A DNA stretch of 64,000 nucleotides. Source: Atopsyche davidsoni (Eukaryota > Arthropoda > Insecta > Trichoptera > Hydrobiosidae). A program made the position numbers and the translations under genes. Positions 1-9,917 of the stretch are shown one piece after another (position 1 is the stretch's first letter; the number at the start of each line of letters is the position of its first letter). The stretch is from NCBI GenBank assembly GCA_022113835.1, contig JAILWY010000022.1, positions 2,294,001 through 2,358,000 on the forward strand. The letters are read 5' to 3'. The notes beneath the pieces were generated by a model. That model was not told where the DNA came from. It did no database searches and was given only the letters and a program-made list of their open reading frames with translations.

Positions 1-100
1 AGAATAACAATACATGTATGCAGCAAATTTATTTTTTGTAATTTATTTTTTTTAAAATATCACCCCCCCCTTCTTCCTTTCTTAGCCCGTAAAATATAAT

Positions 101-172
101 TATTGGTTTTTGTGAAGACCATCTCACAGGAAGTACGATTTTACCTATACAGGTTTATCCGTCATTATCCGT
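101..172 (+). repeat. fragment of the SINE-like repeat found complete at 44.9-45.3 kb
   Basis: The stretch with the core gaagaccatctcacaggaag followed by a tract ending in acctatacaggttta matches, in opposite orientation, the poly(A)-bearing end of the 449-bp insertion at 44876-45324. It lies 3' of the first gene copy. The C-rich run at 61-70 just before it is the tract seen downstream of most array genes. Confidence 0.6.
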
Positions 173-235
173 AAAATATATTTTTATATTTATAAGTCGT
201 TTAGATTTTCTATGGTTTATATAGCAGAATGACGA

Positions 236-905
236 ATTCAAGTGCCACAAGTATGTTTTTGGTTGTCACTAAAAAGAATTTTACTTTGTATATTCCATGG
301 AAAAAAATTTGGTCCCAAAGATCATCACCGATGACAATTTTACCGGATTTAAATCCCGACAACATATGAAAATAACGTTAAGTTACTTTGTGTGTACATA
401 TTTTTTACATGTCTTCTGTGTCTGTTTTCACCTTCATGCAATGGCAAGTCTCGTCTATTATCATTCATACATTAAGCCGGTGGTCCCCAACCTTGTGCCC
501 GCGGGCTCCTTGGTGCCCGCCGAATATTTTTCGTGTGCTCGCCACTGTCCGACCACAATAAAAAAACTATTTAAGAAAAAAAAAAAAATTGTACTCATTG
601 AAATGAGAGCGAAAATAATATATATCGTTAAAATTTTAAAAATAATAGTTCTTTCCAGAAAATCATAGACTTTTTTGTAGCGTCCCCCAGAAAATCACGG
701 TTTATTCGATGGTGTATTTGCCATTATTTCCCAAAAGAAACATGACAATTTAAGTGTAATTTTTGTACTTTCTATGGTTGCCTTGAATGGACCCTAAATA
801 TTAATTCTTATACATTCATAATCCAATATTCATATTTTTAAAATAGTAATGTCTTCTTGAAAGAGCTCTATCAGGACGACTTGCTGCAAGCTCTTAAAGT
901 TAGGA
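236..905 (-). pseudogene. decayed copy 1 of the secreted DUF1091-like gene family
   Basis: All four exons can be traced by comparison with intact copies. Exon 4 lies around 236-354. Exon 3 is cut off near 475 by foreign sequence. A heavily mutated exon 2 lies at about 672-790, where the normally invariant centre around the NVT sequon is scrambled. A mutated exon 1 lies at about 850-872. The loss of most of exon 3 and the damage to exon 2 make a working product very unlikely. The spacing and order match the intact members on this strand. Confidence 0.8.
474..560. mobile_element. possible hAT-like terminal fragment inside the exon 3 remnant
   Basis: Where exon 3 breaks off, the sequence turns GC-rich and contains ggtggtccccaaccttg followed by short repeats of gtgcccgc. 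A CAGnGGTTCCCAACC-like end is known from animal hAT elements, and this resembles one. I see no second end and no target duplication, so the assignment is tentative. Confidence 0.3.
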
Positions 906-1125
906 ATCTACTATGAATGCTAGCAAAAGCCTATTTTGCCCTAATCATAATCATTTTTTAAATACATACACGCACCATTATCATGACTTAATAGGTCGAT
1001 TTTTTGATTAAACGTCAATCAGATGTTTATTTATTACCCATTACGGGTTTATTATATTATTACTAATATTTTCCAGTGATTGCAAATCACTAAATATTGG
1101 TTGGCCTGGCCACATTGATTCATAT

Positions 1126-1290
1126 GTACAGTATGATTGTTAAAAATTCTCGATAAACGGAAGTGATTCGTTAGTACAAGGGTTAGTACCCCGGTCATGT
1201 AAACCAGAGGATGTGGGTTCAAATCCCACACTAATCACGATGATGCTTTTCTGAGAGTTTCTTTAAATCATCTTCTTTATATGAATCATA
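1126..1290 (+). mobile_element. tRNA-derived SINE-like element
   Basis: This has a tRNA-like head with a B box, gggttcaaatccc, at 1215-1227 and an A-box-like stretch about 50 bp upstream. The sequences before and after the head (tgattgttaaaaattctcg; ttctgagagtttctttaaatcat) also flank the tRNA-like head of the insertion at 44.9-45.3 kb. The acceptor arms (GTGATTC / TAATCAC) pair imperfectly, so this is a SINE head rather than a functional tRNA gene. The rest of 906-1700 is AT-rich array spacer. Confidence 0.7.
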
Positions 1291-1696
1291 TAAGTAATAA
1301 TGACTAAATAATATAAATGTCAAATAAGTATCTTCCTACCAAATCTATCAATCATTAGAGATTGTTATGTGTTAAAATATGTTTATAAAAATATCGGGCC
1401 AACAGTGCGGAAAAATGAGGAAAATATGAGGAAAAAGATATAAATATATATTTTTCTAAAATAATTATTTCAATATGAATGCTCACTTAAAATAATACAT
1501 TTTTATTAATATTTACAGTTAAAGAGTGAGACGCACTATTTTATAGTTATTAAAGCATTTATCAACACAAAAAGTATGACAAAACATGTGTGAAGCAAAT
1601 TTATTATTTATAATTTTTTTAATAAAAAAATACACAACCCCCCACCCCTCCCATAGCCCGAAAAATCTGTTTTTTATATAAATAAGTTGTTTAGTT

Positions 1697-1773
1697 TTTC
1701 TGTACTATAGATAGCAGAAGGACGTATTCTCCCAAAAATCATCACCGATGTCAGGTTTTCCGGATTTAAATCC
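1697..1773 (-). pseudogene. exon 4 fragment of the array gene family (copy 2)
   Basis: The first third of exon 4 is recognisable, with the splice acceptor side at 1771-1773, but it is joined directly to the region around the stop codon, so the middle of the exon is deleted. No exon 1-3 follows. The flanking spacer contains the C-rich tract (1635-1660) and the AAACGCAC-containing module seen between all copies. Confidence 0.7.
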
Positions 1774-1972
1774 CTACAAAAAATAAAAAATACATTAAGT
1801 TACTATGTCTGTACATGTTAAATATGTATATAAAATTATTGGTCCAATGGGCAAATATCAATATAAAAAATATGTTTATTCAAAAATGAATCATTTTAAT
1901 ATGGATGCTCTCCTGAAACTAAAACTTTTTATTAAAATTTACAGCAAAAGATTTAAATGCACTATTTTATAG

Positions 1973-3020
1973 TTATTCAAGCATTAACCAACACAAAGAT
2001 AATAACAAAACATGTGTGCAGCTAATTTGTTTTTTATTAGCCCCCTCATCCCAAAGCCTGAAAAATCTATTTTTATATATATATATATAAGTAGTTAAGC
2101 TTTTCTGTAGTTTAGATAGTAGGATGAAGTATTCTATTGCCCCAAGGTTGCCTTTGGTCGTCACTTAAAAGAATTTTACTTTGTATTTTCCCTGGAAAAG
2201 TTCTTTGTCCCAAAGATCATCACCGACGACAATTTTTCCGGATTTAAATCCCTACAACAATTGAAAATTTCATTAAGTTACTTTGTGTGTACATTTTTTT
2301 TGTTGTTGAGAAAACACGATATGTTTTCTGTGTTTGTTCTCACCTTCATGACATGGCAAGTCTCGTCTATTATCATAAAGTGTTTCAAATATGCAATGTG
2401 CTCTATCGGGGCGTCGCATAAGCGCATGGGCCTCTGGTTTAACAACGAGATTTGTCATTAAACCAGCGAAACACCTTCGTACCAAACTGAAAATAACAAA
2501 TCAAAACAAGCTTGCTAGTTAATTTTATTTCTTTATGCCAAAATAATTCATTATCTACCGAAGCAACTCCAGCGTCCTCCAGAACAGTGACGTTTCCTTC
2601 GATGGAATAAGTACCATTATTATCCAAAAACATCATGTCAGTTTTAGTGTAATTTTTGAGCATTGTGCCTTTTATCACTTTTGCTCTTTCTATGGAGAAA
2701 TTAAATGACCCCTGAAAAAAATATAAACTGTTTATTATATATTCCATACAGAACAAAGAACAGTGCTGTAGAAATACAATTAAAACATATATTTGAACTG
2801 ATTCTGCACATAAATAATCAATTAAACATTCATACATATAGTCATACATATACATATTTTTATGTGTATTTATTTACTTTTGAAACCCAATAATGATATT
2901 TAAATATATTCTTACATATTCATTGTTGCTATAGATTCGTATTTGAAAACTTGTCGAAATGTCGATACACAAAAGCAATCCTAGTAGTATAAAAGCATTG
3001 ACTACTTTGAAGAGCTTCAT
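1973..3020 (-). pseudogene. DUF1091-like secreted protein gene, copy 3, disrupted
   Basis: Exons are exon 1 2916-3020, exon 2 2559-2711, exon 3 2344-2486 and exon 4 beginning at 2251. Exons 1 and 2 are open and include a normal signal peptide (MKLFKVVNAFILLGLLLC...). Exon 3 is 143 nt instead of 147, a 4-nt loss that gives a stop soon after the FRWFNDK motif. Exon 4 has TTA changed to TAA within the KFFL motif, and the normal terminal TAG has become CAG, so the last frame would run on to 1973. Exons 2 and 3 are almost identical to those of the copy at 13.6-14.5 kb, which shares the same 4-nt deletion. Confidence 0.85.
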
Positions 3021-3200
3021 CAGGACGACTTGCTGCAAGCTCGTAAAGTGTGGAATCTACTGTGTATGCTAAAAAAACACATTTTTGCCTTAATTATAAT
3101 CATTTTTATAATACAATTACGTACCATTATAATGATTAGTCAAAATTTATGTCATATAATTATCTACCTACAGAATTTACCAATCATTAGCGATTGTTAT

Positions 3201-6200
3201 TGTAACGAATTGCATTAGTTTCACCCAGAAATTTTTTTTTTGTATAGAAAGTATAATACGTAAATATTATTTTGTCGATTTGACCTTGGATTCTGTAGGA
3301 CCGAGTGCGAGAGCCGAGCCGCGTGCGCAAGTTGGCGAGCCTGGGTGACGTCACGCGTCCCGCGCGGTCCCGGAGATATCGATTCTTTCTGACGTCACAG
3401 ATTGACAATTTTAGGAGATCCGAGCGATATGGCAACATCGACGCGCGGTGTAACGGAGATTTCAAAAATTAGAATCGATGACCGGATGTCCGGTTTAAGA
3501 ATTAAGTGGACCACGGGGGCGACAGAGAGGAATTTTGCGTTAATTAGGAGCAAGCCGGGCGGCCAGAGAGGGAAGGGACGCGGAAGGATTAGAAGGGAGA
3601 TGATCGATTGCTAGTGTTTTGAGTTGTAAAAGTTACTTTTGATTTGAATTTTAACTAAATGGTGGAATCTGTGAGGTGTTGTGCCGAGGAGGACCATTTG
3701 GCGTACGAGAATTCGCCGGAGGGATAAAGCTTTGTCATATTTCTTTAATTAAATTACGTTAACGGGATTGATTAGTCCCATCTTCCGGCGGCCATTGCTG
3801 TGTAAATGCATAGCATTTTGCTAAATTAGTATGAATGAGGTTAGGTGTAAATTGTCATGTATTATCATATTGTATTATCAAAAGGTTCGATCCCTAATAA
3901 TGCAGAGATAATTATTCTATTGTTTTATTGTAACCGCGAGAGTTTTAAAATATATTTAGTAATATTATTAGCGAAGCTAATTAGATTCTGGAATGAATTA
4001 ATATTTTTCTGTACGTTTGCGTTTCGGTAATTTTAATTCTTGGTTAAACATCGTATATGATATGTCGTGAATTTAGGGAATATTAAAACGGATTAATTTA
4101 CGGTTTTTTTTTAATGTATTTAAGACAGAAGTCGGAAATATTTGTTTGAGATTTATTCGGGTTCGATCCCCGATATTTCGGATGAATTATTTTCCGATTT
4201 TAGTGGTTTTAAGGTAGTGGTTGGTGCTAAATGTTTGTTTTACAGGGCGTTCTTAAATAGTGTTTGGTTAAACGGAATTTAATTGAAATTGGTTAAAATT
4301 AATATAATTATTTGATTGTCTTTACGGTGATTCGGAAGGTGGCCATCTTTGAGTCGTAAGCGCGCGCTGTTCGGAAAATTCGGTGTTGCGAGTTAAAAGA
4401 GTAGCATTTGGGAATGGGCTTTACGCCAACGTCAGCGCGTTTAGGTTGCGGGGCGCTGTCAGATATGTCGAGGGATCAGCTGTGGTCGAGCGGCCATGTT
4501 GGATTTTATATGTTTACAAATACCTGTCAGAAAGCTGTCAGTTAGTTTGGTTATGAGTACAAATCGATTATCGATTTTGAAATTACGAGTGGTTGTTTTA
4601 AAGCGTGAATATTTTGTGTATCATATTCTTCTATAGGACGAAATATATTGACGGACGCGTCGATAAGCGGTATTAATGAAACGGTTTATTGGGATATTCG
4701 GGTGAGGAGAATATTTGTTGGTTTTACAGGGAATATAAGTCGAACTTATATTATTTATGGTTGGGTTTTAATTATTTAGAACGTGTTTAGAGAGTCATTG
4801 GAGATATATTATATATTTTGGTGGATATTTTAAATTCTAGATAGATAAATTATAGGATTTACTTGGTCGAGTGGTGGTATATCAGATAGGTTAAATATGA
4901 GTCATAGTGGTTTAGTAGGGAATAGTATCGAGTTGATTGGACCTTTTATTGCAGTGCCAGCAGTTCCAGCGGGAGTGTATTTAGTAAATAACTTAGTTAT
5001 AAGGTATTAGAATGTGTAGCTTGTCCGCCCTCTCGTAGATAGTGTAGTTTAGTACCCGGTATTACTAGGGAGTTTGTATTTTGCTCCAAATAAGCCCTGC
5101 TTTAGGCTCTCATTGATTTTGCGGCGTACCTGGCTTCCGATGACCGTGTTATTATCCTATTGGTCAGCAGCGTTTACTATTGAGACAGAATTTGGTCCAT
5201 TCTCCCGATCCCTATTAAGTGGGACGTCACTCCGATTACGAGTGGAAGAAGGCCGGTCGTGCGGCATTGGGGTAGTGGTCTAGGTTTGACAAGAATTCTG
5301 TGGGTGCGATAAACTTGACGCTGCTTTAACCCGGTTTCGGAAATCTTGAACGTTTCAGTGTCACCATACCAAATTATAGTTACTAACCAGTAGGATTTAG
5401 AACCGTAGACATAGAAAACGGAGAGAACTGAGGCGATTCAGAGAATACAGGAAGGACCTTCGAGCTTTAAATGCAGCGCCAAGACATATATTAAACGCAA
5501 GACAGGAGCTGATTGCTGAAGGGTTAATCCCCTTGTTCCTGTATATTATTAAATTCATCAAAGACCTTTTGGTTCACCGTTCCAGAAAGCGACAACTGCT
5601 CTCAAGGCAAGTTCGCTCATCAATCGGGACACTGCTTCGCAGGCCGCAACGTTGTTGACGTCTCTTCATAAATTTCAACAGAACGAGAAAGTCGCTAATA
5701 ACGACTATAAATTCTACGCATACCTGTATTCTATCGAATAGCATTTCAACTCTTCGATCGGATTTGTTTGATTTTACTCAAGATAGTATCCTGCTCGTCT
5801 TCAGTTAAATATTTGGACAAAAGGGTTCACCTTTCAGTCGGAGTTTGTACGCGAAAAATAGCTTCTTCGATTTAGTTTGGTGCAGAAGGGTTCGCTGGGG
5901 CTCTCTGGACAATCCAACCTTAAGTTGTTCTGTTTGGAGAGATTCCCTTGGGGAAGGCGACTTGTCAAATCCGTTGATAGTCAAGGCGGCGATCATCGTA
6001 GGTAGGGGAGTGGCGGTCTGTTACCGAACCTTCCCATCTACTTTAACCTCACGGGGTTGTAAAATAAATTTCAAAACAAACAAGTCCGAAAAACTAAAAT
6101 TAAGATTTATATTTTAGGGTAGTCATAGTAATCGTTAACATTGGGTTAGGTCAGTTTAGACGTGACCCCTTCAAGGGAGTTAGTATTATTACTATTCTAC

Positions 6201-6331
6201 ATTTAAGACGGTTTAGTTATTTAAGTTACGGTTGAGTCCGGATCATTTTCCTAACTTCATTAGGACATTGATACAGGCTCAGTGCGTTTCTAACCTCATA
6301 GATTCAGGTCTAAAAGGTCGGGAACGTCACA
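3201..6331. mobile_element. 3.1-kb LTR-like element, copy 1 (solo LTR or non-autonomous element)
   Basis: The element begins TGTAACG and ends CGTCACA, a TG...CA form with a 7-bp imperfect terminal inverted repeat. It is flanked by a perfect 4-bp duplication, TTAT, at 3197-3200 and 6332-6335. Removing it restores the spacer sequence seen in other copies (gcgattgttatgtgt). It is less AT-rich than its surroundings. A second copy lies at 9918-13157 with a different 4-bp duplication, so the two are independent insertions. I find no reverse transcriptase, integrase or transposase. A solo LTR of a Gypsy-like element with very long LTRs fits best; a large non-autonomous element is also possible. About 5060-5330 does not match the other copy. 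Confidence 0.8.
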
Positions 6332-6379
6332 TTATGTGTTTAAAAATGTTGATAAAAATATGAAAAAAACATGAAAAAG

Positions 6380-6955
6380 ACATCATTGATCGCATTTTTG
6401 CAGGATTTAAATCCCAACAACAAATAAACATAGCTTTTACTTTGTCAGCACAACTGATGAGTGTGTTGTTATTTTTTTGTTGATGGGGATACTTGATGCG
6501 TTTTCTGTATTTATTAACACTTTCATGACATGCCAAGTATTGTTTAGTCTCATAAAAACTTTCAAATATTTTAATTTTGCTCTCGGTATGTCGCATTAAT
6601 GTGTTGGCTTCTGTTTCATCAATGAGGGTTACTTGTCGTTAGTCCATCTAAACACTCTTGATGAAAACTGAATATAAGAAATCCAAACATGCTTGCTATT
6701 TGATTTTAGTTCTTTCGATTGTATTCGGTTGTAAATTAACTTACAAATCGCAACTCCAGCGTCCTCCAGAACAATGACGTTTTCTTCGATAGTGTATTTG
6801 CCATTATTATCCGAAAGAATCATGTCAATTTAAGTGTAATTTTTCATAATCCAATATTCATATTTTTATGTTTATTTTAGTAGTATTATAGAATTGACTA
6901 CTTTATAAAGATCCATCAAGACGACTTGCTGCAAGCTCTTAAAGCAAGGAATCTA
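6380..6955 (-). pseudogene. decayed copy 4 of the array gene family
   Basis: Only the first few codons of exon 4 remain (about 6402-6415). An eroded exon 3 lies at about 6523-6680 and a shortened exon 2 at about 6745-6840. The signal peptide exon is reduced to a stub near 6895-6935. Many substitutions and several small indels separate it from intact copies. It is one of the oldest-looking copies and directly abuts the LTR-like insertion. Confidence 0.75.
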
Positions 6956-7306
6956 TTGTGAGCTAGCAAAAGCCTATTTTGACATAATCATAATCATTTT
7001 TTAAATAATAAATGTACATTAATATATATTTTTCTTAAATATTCATTTTAATATGGATACTCCCCTAAATCTAGAACTTTTTATAAAAAATTTACAACAA
7101 AAGAGTGAAACGCACTATTTGAGAGTTATTTAAGCATTTATTAACACAAAAATAAATTCAAAACATGTGTGCAGCAAATTTATTTATTAGCCGTGGATTC
7201 AGATACGATCTACAATTATAAATGTACGTAATTGTGAATATTTTTTTAAAAAATTAGGAAAAATATCACACCCTCCACCCCATTGCCATTGCCCAAGAAT
7301 AATACT

Positions 7307-7310
<4 letters not shown>

Positions 7311-7341
<31 letters not shown>

Positions 7342-7342
7342 G
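7311..7342. repeat. (AT)n microsatellite 3' of copy 5
   Basis: An alternating TA run lies between the stop codon of the next gene and its C-rich downstream tract. The remainder of 6956-7359 is the usual spacer with the gtgaaacgcac module. Confidence 0.8.
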
Positions 7343-7359
7343 TAAGTAGTTAAGCTTTT

Positions 7360-8310
7360 CTATGCTTTATTTGCCAGGATGACTGATTCAAATGCCAGAA
7401 GGTTGCCTTTGGTCGTCACTAAAAAGAATTTTATTTTGTATTTTCCATAGAAAAATTCTTTCCCAAATAAATCATCAGCGATGACAAGTTTTCCGGATTT
7501 ATATCCCTACAACAAATGAAAATTACGTTAAGTTATTGTAGTATTTTTGTACTTTTTTTGTTGTTGAGAAAACTTGATATGTTTTCTGTGTTTGTTCTCA
7601 CCTTCATGATATGGCAAGTCTCGTCTACTTTCATAAAAATTTTCAAATATGCAATGTGCTCTTTCGGGACGTCGCATAAGCGCGTGGGTCTCTGGTTAAA
7701 CAACGAGATGAACTTGTCATTAGACCAGCGAAACACCTTCGAACCAAACTGAAAATAACAATCCAAAACACGCTTGTTAGTTAATTTTAGTTCCTCCGAA
7801 AATTTTGCCAGTTAAATAATCTTTCAAATGCCAAAATAATTCATTATCTACCGAAGCAATTCCAGCGTCCGCAAGAACAGTGACGTTTCCTTCGATGGAG
7901 TAAATCCCATTATTTTCCAAAAAGATCAAGTCAGTTTTAGTGAAATTTTTACGCATTGTGCCTCTTATCACGTTTAATCTTTCTATTGTGAAATAAAATG
8001 GACCCTAAACAAAATTTACACCGTTTATATAGATTCCATACAAAACAAATACAGTGCGGTAGAAATAAAGTTAATGCATACATTTGATCTGATTTAGCAC
8101 ATATATAATCAATTAAACAATCATACATAAAGTTATATATACACATATAGTTATGTATATTTATTTATTTTAACAACACAATATTGATTTTTAATATATT
8201 CTTACATATTCATGGTTGTTAACGCCTCGGAATGGAAAACTTGTCGGAATGTCGATACACAAAAGTAGACCTAGTAATATAATAGTATTGACTACTTTGA
8301 AGAGATCTAT
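7360..8310 (-). pseudogene. DUF1091-like secreted protein gene, copy 5; complete but with ATA in place of ATG
   Basis: Exons are exon 1 8206-8310, exon 2 7852-8004, exon 3 7602-7748 and exon 4 7360-7506. All have the standard length and are open, and all splice sites are usable (the exon 2 acceptor is TAG). The protein has the family marks: the sequons NFT and NVT in exon 2, FRWSNDKFISL and RLCD in exon 3, a cysteine before the last intron (ETCHIMK), and a normal TAG end. The only lesion I see is the start codon: the CCTGATGGAG of other copies reads CCTGATAGAT. I see no nearby in-frame upstream ATG. It is either a very young pseudogene or a gene starting elsewhere. Confidence 0.7.
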
Positions 8311-8852
8311 CAGGACAACTTGCTGCAAGCTCTTGATGTAAGGTATCTACTGTGAATGCTAGCAAAAGCCTATTTCACCTTAATCATAATTATTTTTAAA
8401 ATACATACTCGCACTACTTTCATGGCTTAATAACATAAATGTCAAATAATTATCTACTTACATAATTGTTCAATCATTAGCGCTTATTATGTTTTTAAAT
8501 TTGTTTACAAAAATATTAGGCCAACAGTGCTATTAATGAGGAAAAAAATATCAATATAAATTTTTCTTAAATAATCATGTTTATTTGAATGCTCTCTTAA
8601 AATTATATTTATTATCAAAATTTACAGCAATAAAGTGAAACGCACTATTTTATAGCTATTAAAGCATTTATCAACACAAAAAACATTACAAAACATGTGT
8701 GCAGTCAATTTATTTTTTAACTGTGGATTCAGATACGATCTACAATTTAAAATGTACGCATGTGTTTTATTTTTAAAAAAAATATGGAAAGTATCACACC
8801 CACCTCATAGCCCAAAAAATGTATTTTTACATATAAAAGTATTTTAGCTTTT

Positions 8853-9032
8853 CTATGGTATATATAGCAGGATGACGTTTTCAAACGCCACAAGGTTGCC
8901 TTTGGTCGTCACTAAAAAGAATTTTACTTTGTATTTTCCAAAGAAAAATTCTTTGTCAAAAAAATCATCACCGACGACAAGTTTTCCGGATTTAAGTTAC
9001 TACAACAAATGAAAATTACGTTTAGTAAATTT

Positions 9033-9100
<68 letters not shown>

Positions 9101-9819
9101 AATATGTTTTCTGTGTTTGTTCCCACTTTCATTATATGGCAAGTCTCGTCTATTATCATAAAATTTTTCAAATATCCAATGTGCTCTTTCGGAGGGGTCT
9201 CTGGTTCGCCAACGAGATGTACTTGTCTTGAGACCAGCGAAACACCTTCGAACCAAACTGAAAATATCAAATCAAAACATCTTGCTATTCAATTTTAGTT
9301 CTACCGAAAAATTTTCCGGTTAAATAAATTTAAAAATCCCAAAATAATTCATTATCTACCGATGCTACTCCGGCGTTCTCCAGAACAGTGACGTTTCCTT
9401 CGATGGAGTAAATGCCATTAATTTCCAAAAACATCAAGTCAGTTTTAGTGTCATTTTTACGCATTGTGCCTTTTATCACTTTTGCTCGTTCTATAGGTAT
9501 TTTAAATGGGCCCAGAACAAAATTTTAACCATTTACTATATATTCCATACAAAACATAATACAATATGGTAGATATAAAATTAATGCATTTATTTCAACT
9601 GATTCTGCACATAAATAATCAATTATACATTCATACATAAAGTCATATATATACATATATTTATGTGTATTTATTTTTTTAACAACCTAATATTAATTTT
9701 TAATATATTCTTACATATTCATTGTTGTTAACGCCTCAGAATTGAAAACTTGTCGGAATGTCGATACACAAAAGTAGACCTAGTAATATAATAGTATTGA
9801 CTACTTTGAAGAGCTCCAT
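8853..9819 (-). pseudogene. disrupted copy 6 of the array gene family
   Basis: Exon 1 (9715-9819) is intact and encodes the standard signal peptide. The exon 2 acceptor (expected at about 9513) reads CTG instead of CAG. Exon 3 (9127-9257) is 131 nt, a 16-nt deletion that removes the RLCD segment and shifts frame. Exon 4 (8853-8999) begins with TAA in frame. Intron 3 carries a long (AT)n microsatellite. The 5' flank is interrupted 98 bp upstream of the start by the second LTR-like element. Confidence 0.85.
9039..9094. repeat. (AT)n microsatellite
   Basis: An uninterrupted AT/TA run in intron 3 of copy 6. Confidence 0.95.
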
Positions 9820-9917
9820 CAGGACGACTCTCCGCACGCTCATAAAGTGAAAAATCTACTGTGAATCCTAGCAAAAGCTTATTTTGCCTTAATCATAATC
9901 ATTTTTAAAATACATAC

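Noticed and set aside
297..668. 123-codon plus-strand frame at the left edge
   Set aside because: It runs antisense through exon 4 and exon 3 remnants into a transposon fragment; low-complexity lysine-rich end.
1150..1240. A tRNA gene
   Set aside because: Acceptor and anticodon stems contain mismatches, and the flanks are those of the dispersed SINE-like repeat.
3201..6331. Endogenous virus or complete retrotransposon
   Set aside because: No polymerase, integrase, protease or envelope-like sequence was found on either strand.
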